Shown: positions 1 to 5,128 of the stretch, in pieces
How positions within the stretch are numbered: the first letter of the stretch is position 1
Layout of the letters: each line of letters starts with the position of its first letter
NCBI GenBank assembly: GCA_016210825.1
Contig: JACQTM010000385.1
Location: forward strand, 1 to 5,128
From: Hyphomicrobiales bacterium
GTDB lineage: Bacteria; Pseudomonadota; Alphaproteobacteria; Rhizobiales; Xanthobacteraceae
Reading direction: 5' to 3'
DNA: 5,128 nt
Position numbers and translations under genes: made by a program
The notes under the pieces: generated by a model
Database searches by the model: none
What the model was told of the DNA's origin: nothing
Seen by the model: the letters and a program-made list of their open reading frames with translations, nothing else

Positions 1-227
1 GAACCATTCAGCGTGACTTGCTCAATATTTTTGGCGCAAGACCGCACGTATACCGTGCACATCCTTCACAAGGTGACAACGCATCACATGATCTTTCGGC
101 GGCCGCTTTCGCCCATGGTTAAGCATCGCGGTAAAGTTTAAGCGCTGTACGTCTACGCAGGCAGCCAATTCGCCGCTATCTTTTCATTGAGTAAGTGTCT
201 CCACTTGTTGCACCCGGCGAGGCAACC
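1..227. other. Leading non-coding stretch upstream of first VWA gene
   Basis: No convincing gene lies here. One + strand frame is open from base 1 to a TAA at 139-141. Its 46-codon translation is His-rich, resembles no family I know, and gives no sign of being a gene end. Small structures are visible. One is an inverted repeat, GCACG at 44-48 and CGTGC at 54-58, around a 5-base TATAC loop. Another is a pair of TTAA tetramers at 119-122 and 137-140. Neither matches a regulator site well enough to name. I found no clear -35/-10 pair for the downstream gene, though its promoter presumably lies here or beyond the left edge. Confidence 0.5.
217..222 (+). promoter_or_regulatory. Ribosome binding site deciding the start of VWA copy 1
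   Basis: GCGAGG lies 5 bases before ATG 228. It partly matches the anti-Shine-Dalgarno complement. The competing GTG at 195 has only AT-rich sequence before it, with no purine-rich core, so this site favours the ATG. Confidence 0.5.
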
Positions 228-1484
228 ATGACCTTGCCTATAAAGATGAGTGATTTCTGGAAAAGGCTGCGCACGCTCACGTGCACATTCTTTGCTGCCC
301 GCCGCGCCAATGTCACCATCACATTTGCGCTGGCGATCATTCCCGTCGTTGGGTCGGTCGGCGCCGCGGTAGATTACAGCCGCGCCAACTCCGCCCGCAC
401 CGCTATGCAGTCAGCACTCGATTCGACGGCGTTGATGCTGTCGAAAAACGCGGCGGGCTTACCCAACGCGCAGCTCAAGACGATCGCCTACAATTTCTTC
501 GCGTCGATGTATAACTACCCCGAGGTGACGAATATCGTCATCACCCCGACTCTCGCCTCGCCTTCGGCCGGTAGTTATTCCCTCAATGTATCCGGTAGCG
601 GTAAGCTCAAGACGACGTTCGTCAATCTCCTCGGCATGACCGAGATCACGATAGGCGCGAAATCCGAGGTGCTTTGGGGCATGAAGCGGCTCGAGCTTGC
701 ACTCGCCTTGGACAATACCGGGTCAATGGCCTGGAACGGCAAGATCGTCGAACTTAAGAAAGCAGTGACCAGCCTTTTAGATACGCTCAAGAAGGCGGCC
801 AAGAAGCCCGATGACATCAAAGTCGCCCTCGTCCCATTCGATACCACCGTCAGACTTGACCAGGATTACAAGTCACCCGCCCCGTGGGTCAGCTTCGACA
901 ATTTCGGCAAGAACAAGGATACCTGGATCGGATGTGTCGAGGATCGCGATCAGTCAAATGACGTTCTCGACACCACGCCAGTCGTCGGAACGTCCGCGAC
1001 GCTCTATCCTGCGGTGCCATGCAGCAACAACGGCGCGCTCGTCAAAATGCTTCCGCTGACCAATGACTGGGATGCCCTCAAGATCCGGGTCAACCAGATG
1101 AACCCGAACGGCAACACCAATGTCACCATCGGGCTGGTTTGGGGGTGGCACGCGCTGACGGCTAATCTACCTTTCACCGAAGCCTCGCCGCCGAAGCCTG
1201 ACCTCGACAAGGTGATTATTTTGCTGACCGATGGCCAAAATACGCAGAATCGCTGGTCGTCAAATTCCACGACGATTGATAAACGCACCAAAGCGGCATG
1301 CGACAACATCAAGGCCGCCAATATTAAGCTCTATACGATCCGTGTGATCGACGGCAATTCCACGCTGCTATCGCAATGCGCCACCAATACCAGCATGTAT
1401 TACAACGTGCAGCAGGCCAGTCAGCTTAATGCCGTGTTCAGCGCGATCGCACAGAATCTCGCCAACCTGCGCATCGCTAAATAA
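228..1484 (+). CDS. TadE/TadG-like membrane-anchored VWA-domain protein, copy 1
   Basis: This 418-residue protein is probably an inner-membrane-anchored periplasmic protein of the TadG type, linked in other bacteria to Tad/Flp pilus assembly and adhesion. A short basic N-terminus (residues 1-26) leads into one hydrophobic segment (about 27-48) with the TadE/G-like pattern R-x-N-V-x-I-T-F-A-L-A, followed by AAVDYSRANSARTAM. A VWA domain follows: DNTGSM at 162-167 is the first metal-site (MIDAS) motif, GNTN at 295-298 supplies the expected Thr loop, and LLTDGQNT around 333-339 the third acidic loop. Cysteines at 236, 265, 358 and 384 all recur in copy 2, suggesting two periplasmic disulfides. 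I prefer ATG 228 to the in-frame GTG at 195 because GCGAGG (217-222) gives a Shine-Dalgarno-like site 5 bases before it; ATG 246 is possible. The C-terminus is LRIAK, as in copy 2. The family is clear; the partner and exact role are not. Confidence 0.88.
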   Translation: MTLPIKMSDFWKRLRTLTCTFFAARRANVTITFALAIIPVVGSVGAAVDYSRANSARTAMQSALDSTALMLSKNAAGLPNAQLKTIAYNFFASMYNYPEVTNIVITPTLASPSAGSYSLNVSGSGKLKTTFVNLLGMTEITIGAKSEVLWGMKRLELALALDNTGSMAWNGKIVELKKAVTSLLDTLKKAAKKPDDIKVALVPFDTTVRLDQDYKSPAPWVSFDNFGKNKDTWIGCVEDRDQSNDVLDTTPVVGTSATLYPAVPCSNNGALVKMLPLTNDWDALKIRVNQMNPNGNTNVTIGLVWGWHALTANLPFTEASPPKPDLDKVIILLTDGQNTQNRWSSNSTTIDKRTKAACDNIKAANIKLYTIRVIDGNSTLLSQCATNTSMYYNVQQASQLNAVFSAIAQNLANLRIAK

Positions 1485-1496
1485 TCGCCAAGTAAA

Positions 1497-1519
1497 CCGG
1501 CGGCGGCCCCGTACGCCGG
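1497..1519 (+). terminator. Weak hairpin after VWA copy 1
   Basis: CCGGCG (1497-1502) and CGCCGG (1514-1519) form a perfect 6-bp stem with an 11-base loop, starting 12 bases after the stop codon. No T-run follows on the + strand; the next A/T-rich stretch is CTTAAAAAATT. It is therefore not a good intrinsic terminator. It may be a weak attenuator, an mRNA-stabilising hairpin or chance in GC-rich DNA. Read-through into copy 2 remains possible. Confidence 0.25.
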
Positions 1520-1617
1520 GCATGCTTAAAAAATTACAAATTCGTGTCGGCATAATTAGCGCGACGCGGTGACGCGGCGTTGAGGGTTGCCGGCGATTCT
1601 CGCTGTGAGAGCCGCGG

Positions 1618-1646
1618 TTGACGCGTCGCAATCGACTTTTTGTATC
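1618..1646 (+). promoter_or_regulatory. Candidate sigma70-type promoter for VWA copy 2
   Basis: TTGACG (1618-1623) is a strong match to the alphaproteobacterial -35 box. It is followed after 17 bases by TGTATC (1641-1646), a poor -10 box. The 8-bp palindrome GACGCGTC (1620-1627) overlaps the -35 and could be an operator or chance. If real, transcription would start near 1653, about 65 bases before ATG 1720. That would rule out the upstream in-frame TTG at 1618 as the start codon. A second -10-like CATAAT at 1551-1556 lacks a good -35. Confidence 0.3.
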
Positions 1647-1719
1647 GAGCTTTACCGCGCTTTCACACGTCTCGTTTACGACCGGGTCAATTCGGCAACC
1701 CATGCAGGCTGATACGGCC

Positions 1720-3042
1720 ATGAAGCATCAGTTCGAGACATTGCGCCGCAAAATGCGCGCGTTCGCATCGGCACAGCGCGGTAACGTCGCCATCACCTTC
1801 GCGCTGGCGATGATCCCCGTGATCGGCGCCGTCGGTGCCGCCGTCGATTATAGCCGTGCCAATTCCACGCGCACGGCATTACAGGCCGCCGTGGATTCCA
1901 CTGCTCTGATGCTGTCAAAGGATGCGGCATCCTTGACCTCGGCGCAGCTCAACCCCACGGCGACAGCGTATTTCAATGCGATATTCACCCGGCCCGAGGC
2001 CAAGGAGGCGAAAGTAACGCCGTCCTATTCGAAAGACGACGGCTCGCAGGTAACGGTCAATGGCACGGCGACGGTGCCCACGCAATTTGTCGGATTGATG
2101 GGATTCTCGACGATCGCCATCGGGGCAAATTCGACGGTGAGATGGGGCAATTCGCGCTTGCGCGTCGCACTCGCGCTCGACGTCACCGGCTCAATGGCCA
2201 GCGCCGGCAAGATGAACGCGCTCAAAACCGCCGCGAAGAACTTTCTCACCCAACTCAAGGGTGCGGCGTCAGTCAATGGCGACGTTTATGTGTCCATCAT
2301 TCCGTTCAGCAAGGACGTCAACGCCGATCCGGTCAACTTCAATGCAACTTGGGTGCGGTGGGATCTTTGGGACGAAGTCAATGGCGATTGCAGTAAGGAC
2401 ACCAAGAAGAAAGAGTACGGTTCAAAAACCGCCTGCGCCAAGGTGAACGGGACCTGGACACCCGACAACCACAATACCTGGAACGGCTGCATCACCGACC
2501 GCGACCAGGACTACGATACCAAGAACACCGCGCCAAATACCGGCATTAGCGGCACGCTATTTCCGGCGGAGCAATATAGCTCCTGTCCGGTGCCGGTAAT
2601 GGGGCTCAGCTACGACTGGACAGCGCTCAATAGCAAGATCGATTCACTGCAACCAACCGGCAACACGAACCAGGCCATCGGATTGCAGTGGGCGTATCAG
2701 TCGCTGACAAGTGCGCCATTCATTATCCCGGCGCTCGACCCGAAATACAAATACTCGCAGGTCATCATCCTGATGAGCGATGGCAGGAATACCCAGGACC
2801 GCTGGTACAACTCTGCTCCACAAATCGATGCGCGGCAGAAGATCACTTGCGACAACGTCAAATCTGCAGGCATCACCATGTACACGATCCAGGTGAATAC
2901 CGGCGGCGATCCGAAATCGACGCTGCTGGAACAATGCGCCAGCGGCCCGGACAAGTACTTCCTGTTGACGTCGGCGAGCCAGATCGTCAAGACATTTGAA
3001 TCGATTGGCACGGCGCTGTCGCAACTTCGTATCGCAAAGTAA
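1720..3042 (+). CDS. TadE/TadG-like membrane-anchored VWA-domain protein, copy 2
   Basis: This is a 440-residue paralogue of the preceding gene, about half identical by eye. It has a basic N-terminus, then GNVAITFALAMIPVIGAVG at about residues 22-40 as the single membrane anchor, followed by AAVDYSRANSTRTAL. The VWA metal-site motifs are DVTGSM at 154-159, GNTN at 314-317 and ILMSDGRNT at about 350-358. The protein should face the periplasm. Four cysteines (257, 289, 377, 406) match those of copy 1. About 29 extra residues just before Cys257 carry two more cysteines (224 and 239), Lys/Asp-rich sequence and the text NGTWTPDNHN. The start is uncertain: ATG 1720 (MKHQFETLRR) best matches the short basic leader typical of the family; ATG 1702 adds 6 residues, and an in-frame TTG at 1618 is unlikely. 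No candidate has a strong ribosome site. The gene ends 22 bases before the strong terminator. Confidence 0.88.
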   Translation: MKHQFETLRRKMRAFASAQRGNVAITFALAMIPVIGAVGAAVDYSRANSTRTALQAAVDSTALMLSKDAASLTSAQLNPTATAYFNAIFTRPEAKEAKVTPSYSKDDGSQVTVNGTATVPTQFVGLMGFSTIAIGANSTVRWGNSRLRVALALDVTGSMASAGKMNALKTAAKNFLTQLKGAASVNGDVYVSIIPFSKDVNADPVNFNATWVRWDLWDEVNGDCSKDTKKKEYGSKTACAKVNGTWTPDNHNTWNGCITDRDQDYDTKNTAPNTGISGTLFPAEQYSSCPVPVMGLSYDWTALNSKIDSLQPTGNTNQAIGLQWAYQSLTSAPFIIPALDPKYKYSQVIILMSDGRNTQDRWYNSAPQIDARQKITCDNVKSAGITMYTIQVNTGGDPKSTLLEQCASGPDKYFLLTSASQIVKTFESIGTALSQLRIAK

Positions 3043-3064
3043 GCCGCCGCAATTGCGCATGACA

Positions 3065-3094
3065 AAAAAGCCCGGCTGCGCGGCCGGGCTTTTT
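3065..3094. terminator. Strong bidirectional intrinsic terminator
   Basis: AAAAAGCCCGGC (3065-3076) pairs perfectly with GCCGGGCTTTTT (3083-3094) around the 6-base loop TGCGCG. The GC core is 8 bp including the closing A-T pair, and the flanking A and T runs give a U-tract on both strands. It lies 22 bases after the stop of VWA copy 2 and 37 bases after the phasin stop on the opposite strand. It therefore serves both convergent genes. Confidence 0.93.
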
Positions 3095-3131
3095 ACACAA
3101 CGCTTACGACTAACGCGACGCTACCAACGCA

Positions 3132-3470
3132 TTACTTCGCTGGCGTGACTTTCGCGAAAATTCCTTCGTACGGCTTGTAAGCTTCCTTGGCGAGATCGGC
3201 ATAGAGCTCACCGAGCTTGGTCGCCTCGGAAACCAGACCCTCATAGGCGGCCTTTGCGTAATCGGTCTGAACTTCGATCGCTTTTTCGAGCGTCTTTGCG
3301 CCGAGCAGCTTCTCGATCGCCTGGGTACCTTCTTCGAATGACTTGCGCGTGTAGTCGGTAACTTCGACTGCAATCGCCTGCGCTGTCTTGCTGGCGGCGC
3401 CGATTGTCTTCACGGCGGCGTCGACGTTGTCTTTGCCGAGCTTCTGCAGCTCCTCGAAATTCTTCACCAT
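3132..3470 (-). CDS. phaP: Phasin (Phasin_2 family), polyhydroxyalkanoate granule protein
   Basis: This is a small phasin of 112 residues, a cytoplasmic amphipathic protein that coats polyhydroxyalkanoate granules and controls their number and size. The sequence is nearly all alpha-helical, rich in Ala, Lys and Glu, with no membrane segment or signal peptide. Family-typical text includes FEELQKLGKDNVDAAVK (5-21), the central helix with AIEKLLGAKTLEKAIEVQ (51-68), and DYAKAAYEGLVSEATKLGELY (70-90). The length fits the short alphaproteobacterial phasins. ATG 3470 is well supported: AAAGGAA lies upstream with AGGA ending 6 bases before the start. The gene has its own promoter at about 3542-3570 and ends at the shared terminator. 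No PHA synthase, depolymerase or phaR is in the window. The symbol is generic, since related genomes often carry several phasin genes. Confidence 0.92.
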   Translation of the reverse strand: MVKNFEELQKLGKDNVDAAVKTIGAASKTAQAIAVEVTDYTRKSFEEGTQAIEKLLGAKTLEKAIEVQTDYAKAAYEGLVSEATKLGELYADLAKEAYKPYEGIFAKVTPAK

Positions 3471-3475
3471 GGCAG

Positions 3476-3482
3476 TTCCTTT
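3476..3482 (-). promoter_or_regulatory. Phasin ribosome binding site
   Basis: On the minus strand this reads AAAGGAA, with the AGGA core ending 6 bases before the ATG at 3470-3468. This is a strong site, consistent with the high expression expected of phasins. Confidence 0.8.
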
Positions 3483-3541
3483 CCCGGCTCAAGGCCTGTG
3501 TTTGGCTTTCCAGATCCAGCTGTATTGGCCGGACTGGTTAA

Positions 3542-3570
3542 TATATATGTTGCAATGCACAATAAGGCAA
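3542..3570 (-). promoter_or_regulatory. Sigma70-type promoter of the phasin gene
   Basis: On the minus strand, TTGCCT (3570-3565) is separated by exactly 17 bases from TATATA (3547-3542). This is a good housekeeping-type promoter in an unusually A/T-rich stretch. Transcription would start near 3535, giving a leader of about 65 bases. The -35/-10 spacer is almost filled by the first operator-like repeat, an arrangement typical of repression. Confidence 0.65.
3550..3567. repeat. Operator-like repeat 1 in the phasin promoter spacer
   Basis: TTGCAATGCACAATAAGG on the + strand matches 15 of 18 bases with the element at 3580-3597, exactly 30 bp (about three helical turns) away. Its core TTGCAATGCACAA contains TGC and GCA half-sites. 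PHA-responsive PhaR repressors of alphaproteobacteria are known to bind TGC/GCA-type sites upstream of phasin genes. The position between -35 and -10 fits repression. Assignment to PhaR is inference. Confidence 0.55.
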
Positions 3571-3579
3571 GCATTATTT

Positions 3580-3597
3580 TTGCGACGCACAATATGG
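3580..3597. repeat. Operator-like repeat 2 upstream of the phasin -35
   Basis: TTGCGACGCACAATATGG on the + strand is the second copy of the 3550-3567 element, with differences at only three positions. It lies just upstream of the phasin -35 box, on the same face of the helix as copy 1. It could support cooperative binding or looping of a repressor, or act on the divergent carboxypeptidase promoter. Confidence 0.5.
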
Positions 3598-3804
3598 CCC
3601 ACAAATGGCGGAAATTCCTTAACTTTTTGGCAACTGCGTCTGCCTAGTCTTTGCCATTGTGCCGTGTTCGATACGCCAGGCGTTGCGCAATGCATCGTGC
3701 CCGGACGTGTGGCATGGCCGCTATCCGGGGAAGTTCGGGGTAGCAACTCAAGGGATAAGCACGGGCGGTCCAAAGCGCCCAAGAGTTCGAGGACGGGGAA
3801 GACC
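3598..3804 (+). other. Carboxypeptidase side of the divergent spacer
   Basis: No separate gene is supported here. The carboxypeptidase reading frame stays open upstream through this whole stretch and beyond, but its translation does not look like the enzyme, so I treat it as leader DNA. TTGGCA at 3627-3632 could be a -35 box, but no acceptable -10 box follows at 16-18 bases. The promoter of the downstream gene is therefore not identified. Two + strand ATGs (3690 and 3714) are out of frame with it. Confidence 0.5.
3789..3801 (+). promoter_or_regulatory. Ribosome binding site of the carboxypeptidase
   Basis: GAGGACGGGGAAG is purine-rich and ends 3 bases before ATG 3805. Either GAGGA or GGGGAAG could pair with 16S rRNA. 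It favours ATG 3805 over the in-frame ATG at 3547, which lies inside the phasin promoter. Confidence 0.55.
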
Positions 3805-5128
3805 ATGTATTGCGTATCGGTCGGGGCCTCGAGCGGGCTTCGCTGGGTATTGTTGAGCCTCGCATCCATCGTTGCATTTGTTGCTGTCGCGGCTGATCCC
3901 GCCGATGCTCGCACATGGCGCAAGAAGCGATCCGCTGATTCGGTCATCGCCGACGCGCGATACGCCGACATTGTCGTTGACGTGAATTCCGGCGAGACCC
4001 TGCACGAAGCCAATGCCGAAGGCCTTCGCTATCCGGCATCGCTCACTAAAATTATGACGCTCTACCTGCTTTTCGAGCGTCTCGAGGCCGGCAAGATCAA
4101 GCTCGATACACCGCTTAAAGTATCGGCCACCGCTGTCGAGCAGGCGCCGTCCAAACTCGGCCTCGACGCGGGCGACACCATCGAGGTCGAGGATGCCATC
4201 AAGGCGTTGGTCACAAAGTCGGCCAACGACGTTGCCGTGGTTGTTGCCGAAGCGCTGGCTGGCTCCGAGGAGAATTTCGCCAAGCTGATGACGCGCAAGG
4301 CGCGCGCGCTGGCGATGAAATATACAGTCTATAAAAACGCATCGGGTCTGCCGGACGAAGATCAGGTAACGACCGCGCGCGATCAGGCATTGCTCGGCAT
4401 TGCCATCCAGGAACGTTTCCCGCGCTATTACCGGTATTTCTCAACACCGAATTTTAGCTATCGCGGCCATTCGATGCGAAACCACAACAATCTGCTCGGC
4501 CGCATCGACGGCGTCGATGGCATCAAGACGGGATATACCCGCGCCTCGGGTTTTAATCTCGTCACCTCGGTTCGCCGAGGGAGCCGACAAATCGTCGCCG
4601 TGGTCCTCGGCGGTAAATCGAGCAGCAAACGCGACGCGCGAATGCGCGAGCTTATTGAAACCAAGATCGCATCCGCATCTCAGCGGCGCACCAAGACGAA
4701 GCTCGCAGATGCCGATCCAATCACGGAAAACAACACGAAGCCGACCGCGCCGCCACCCGCGGCAAAGCACGCCGCGAAGCCTGAAGCCAAGTCCGAGAAG
4801 AAACCGGAGCCGAAGAAAAACGTCGCGGTGACGACTTCAACCAGTCCCGCTCCGCAGCTTCAGCCAGGATCGACCGATCCGATTCAGCCGCGGCTGGTAA
4901 AGACATTTTCAGTCAAAGCCGGCGCGACACAGACCGCATCGCTTGAGACGATTGCGCTGTCACCCTCGCATGCAATTGGCGTGTCGCCCAGCGTCAACCG
5001 GGCCGCGGATGAAAACATCGACAAAGGCGCGCCACCCTCGTCTCCCGCCGGCGCCAGGTCCGGCGCTCTCGGCGTCCTCACCGTCAAATCGCAAGGCGCC
5101 GTGCAGCCGGGCGAAACAGCCCCAGTCA
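3805..5128 (+). CDS. D-alanyl-D-alanine carboxypeptidase (peptidase S11), 3' end missing
   Basis: This is a penicillin-binding-protein type enzyme (DacA/DacC/DacF-like) that removes the terminal D-Ala from peptidoglycan pentapeptides in the periplasm. At least 441 codons are present; the frame runs off the window. A signal peptide is clear: Arg13, hydrophobic residues 14-30, and an ADA site with likely cleavage after Ala35. The three catalytic motifs are intact: SLTK at 79-82 (nucleophile Ser79, base Lys82), SAN at 139-141 and KTG at 241-243 within GIKTGYTRASGFNLV. Catalytic sequence ends near residue 285. From about 293 a Lys/Pro/Ala-rich linker begins and continues to the edge, with no recognisable PBP5 C-terminal beta domain. 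Alphaproteobacterial homologues of this build often end in a peptidoglycan-binding SPOR domain, which would lie just outside; that is inference. ATG 3805 is chosen from the signal peptide and ribosome site. The gene diverges from the phasin. Confidence 0.93.
   Translation, partial: MYCVSVGASSGLRWVLLSLASIVAFVAVAADPADARTWRKKRSADSVIADARYADIVVDVNSGETLHEANAEGLRYPASLTKIMTLYLLFERLEAGKIKLDTPLKVSATAVEQAPSKLGLDAGDTIEVEDAIKALVTKSANDVAVVVAEALAGSEENFAKLMTRKARALAMKYTVYKNASGLPDEDQVTTARDQALLGIAIQERFPRYYRYFSTPNFSYRGHSMRNHNNLLGRIDGVDGIKTGYTRASGFNLVTSVRRGSRQIVAVVLGGKSSSKRDARMRELIETKIASASQRRTKTKLADADPITENNTKPTAPPPAAKHAAKPEAKSEKKPEPKKNVAVTTSTSPAPQLQPGSTDPIQPRLVKTFSVKAGATQTASLETIALSPSHAIGVSPSVNRAADENIDKGAPPSSPAGARSGALGVLTVKSQGAVQPGETAPV

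Noticed and set aside
119..140. Possible CtrA-type site from paired TTAA tetramers
   Set aside because: The CtrA consensus is TTAA-N7-TTAA. Here the two tetramers are 14 bases apart and the base context is otherwise unmatched.
1..141. Possible 3' end of an upstream gene in frame 1
   Set aside because: The 46 open codons give a His-rich, family-less translation, and an open frame of this length is unremarkable by chance.
1591..1614. Bulged stem-loop CGGC-GAT-TCTC / GAGA-GCCG between the VWA genes
   Set aside because: Pairing is interrupted by a 3-base bulge, no T-run follows, and it matches no known riboswitch or small-RNA motif.
1368..1721. 117-codon minus-strand frame between the two VWA genes
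   Set aside because: It overlaps the end of copy 1, shows no recognisable domain, and its Arg/Ser-rich translation is typical of antisense GC-rich DNA.
1741..1800. Prepilin peptidase (TadV/PilD-like) cleavage site before the membrane segment of VWA copy 2
   Set aside because: RGNVAIT superficially resembles a prepilin junction, but the Glu expected at +5 is missing in both copies, so the segment is more likely an uncleaved anchor.
3489..4013. 174-codon minus-strand open frame across the divergent spacer and carboxypeptidase N-terminus
   Set aside because: It lies antisense to the signal peptide and early catalytic domain, covers the phasin promoter, has no family-like sequence and ends beside the phasin start. 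The + strand gene has three intact catalytic motifs.
4400..4831. 143-codon + strand frame inside the carboxypeptidase
   Set aside because: It is an out-of-frame reading of the Lys/Pro/Ala-rich tail, giving Arg/Ser/Pro low complexity with no start signal.

Overview
The window looks like chromosomal DNA from an alphaproteobacterium, most likely Hyphomicrobiales of the Bradyrhizobium/Rhodopseudomonas type. The reasons are moderately high GC, a short Phasin_2-family phasin, TadG-like von Willebrand factor A (VWA) proteins, and a D-Ala-D-Ala carboxypeptidase with a long Pro/Ala/Lys-rich tail. This placement is inference from gene content; there is no rRNA or other taxonomic marker. I see no tRNA, rRNA, CRISPR array, insertion sequence, integrase or attachment site.

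Layout. Positions 1-227 are non-coding or hold the unrecognisable end of something outside the window. Two tandem paralogous genes follow on the + strand (228-1484 and about 1720-3042). Each encodes a membrane-anchored TadE/TadG-like protein with a periplasmic VWA domain. A strong, symmetrical, bidirectional terminator (3065-3094) separates the second copy from a convergent minus-strand phasin gene (3132-3470). The divergent spacer 3471-3804 holds a good sigma70-type phasin promoter. Two near-identical 18-bp elements sit in and just upstream of that promoter and are good candidates for PhaR-type operators. Last comes a + strand penicillin-binding-protein type D-alanyl-D-alanine carboxypeptidase (3805 to beyond the window edge). 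All three of its active-site motifs are intact and its C-terminus is cut off.

How the genes relate. The two VWA proteins are a duplicated pair and probably act together or as alternatives at the cell envelope, in Tad/Flp-pilus-like adhesion or surface assembly. No other tad gene (pilin, tadA/B/C, rcpA, tadE) lies in the window, so they look like an orphan pair. The phasin coats polyhydroxyalkanoate granules and is a separate transcription unit. The carboxypeptidase trims peptidoglycan and is also separate. I see no evidence that the four genes form one pathway. The most distinctive features are the tandem VWA pair, with a cysteine-bearing insertion in only one copy, and the twin operator-like repeats over the phasin promoter. 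I did not find a clear previously undescribed system.
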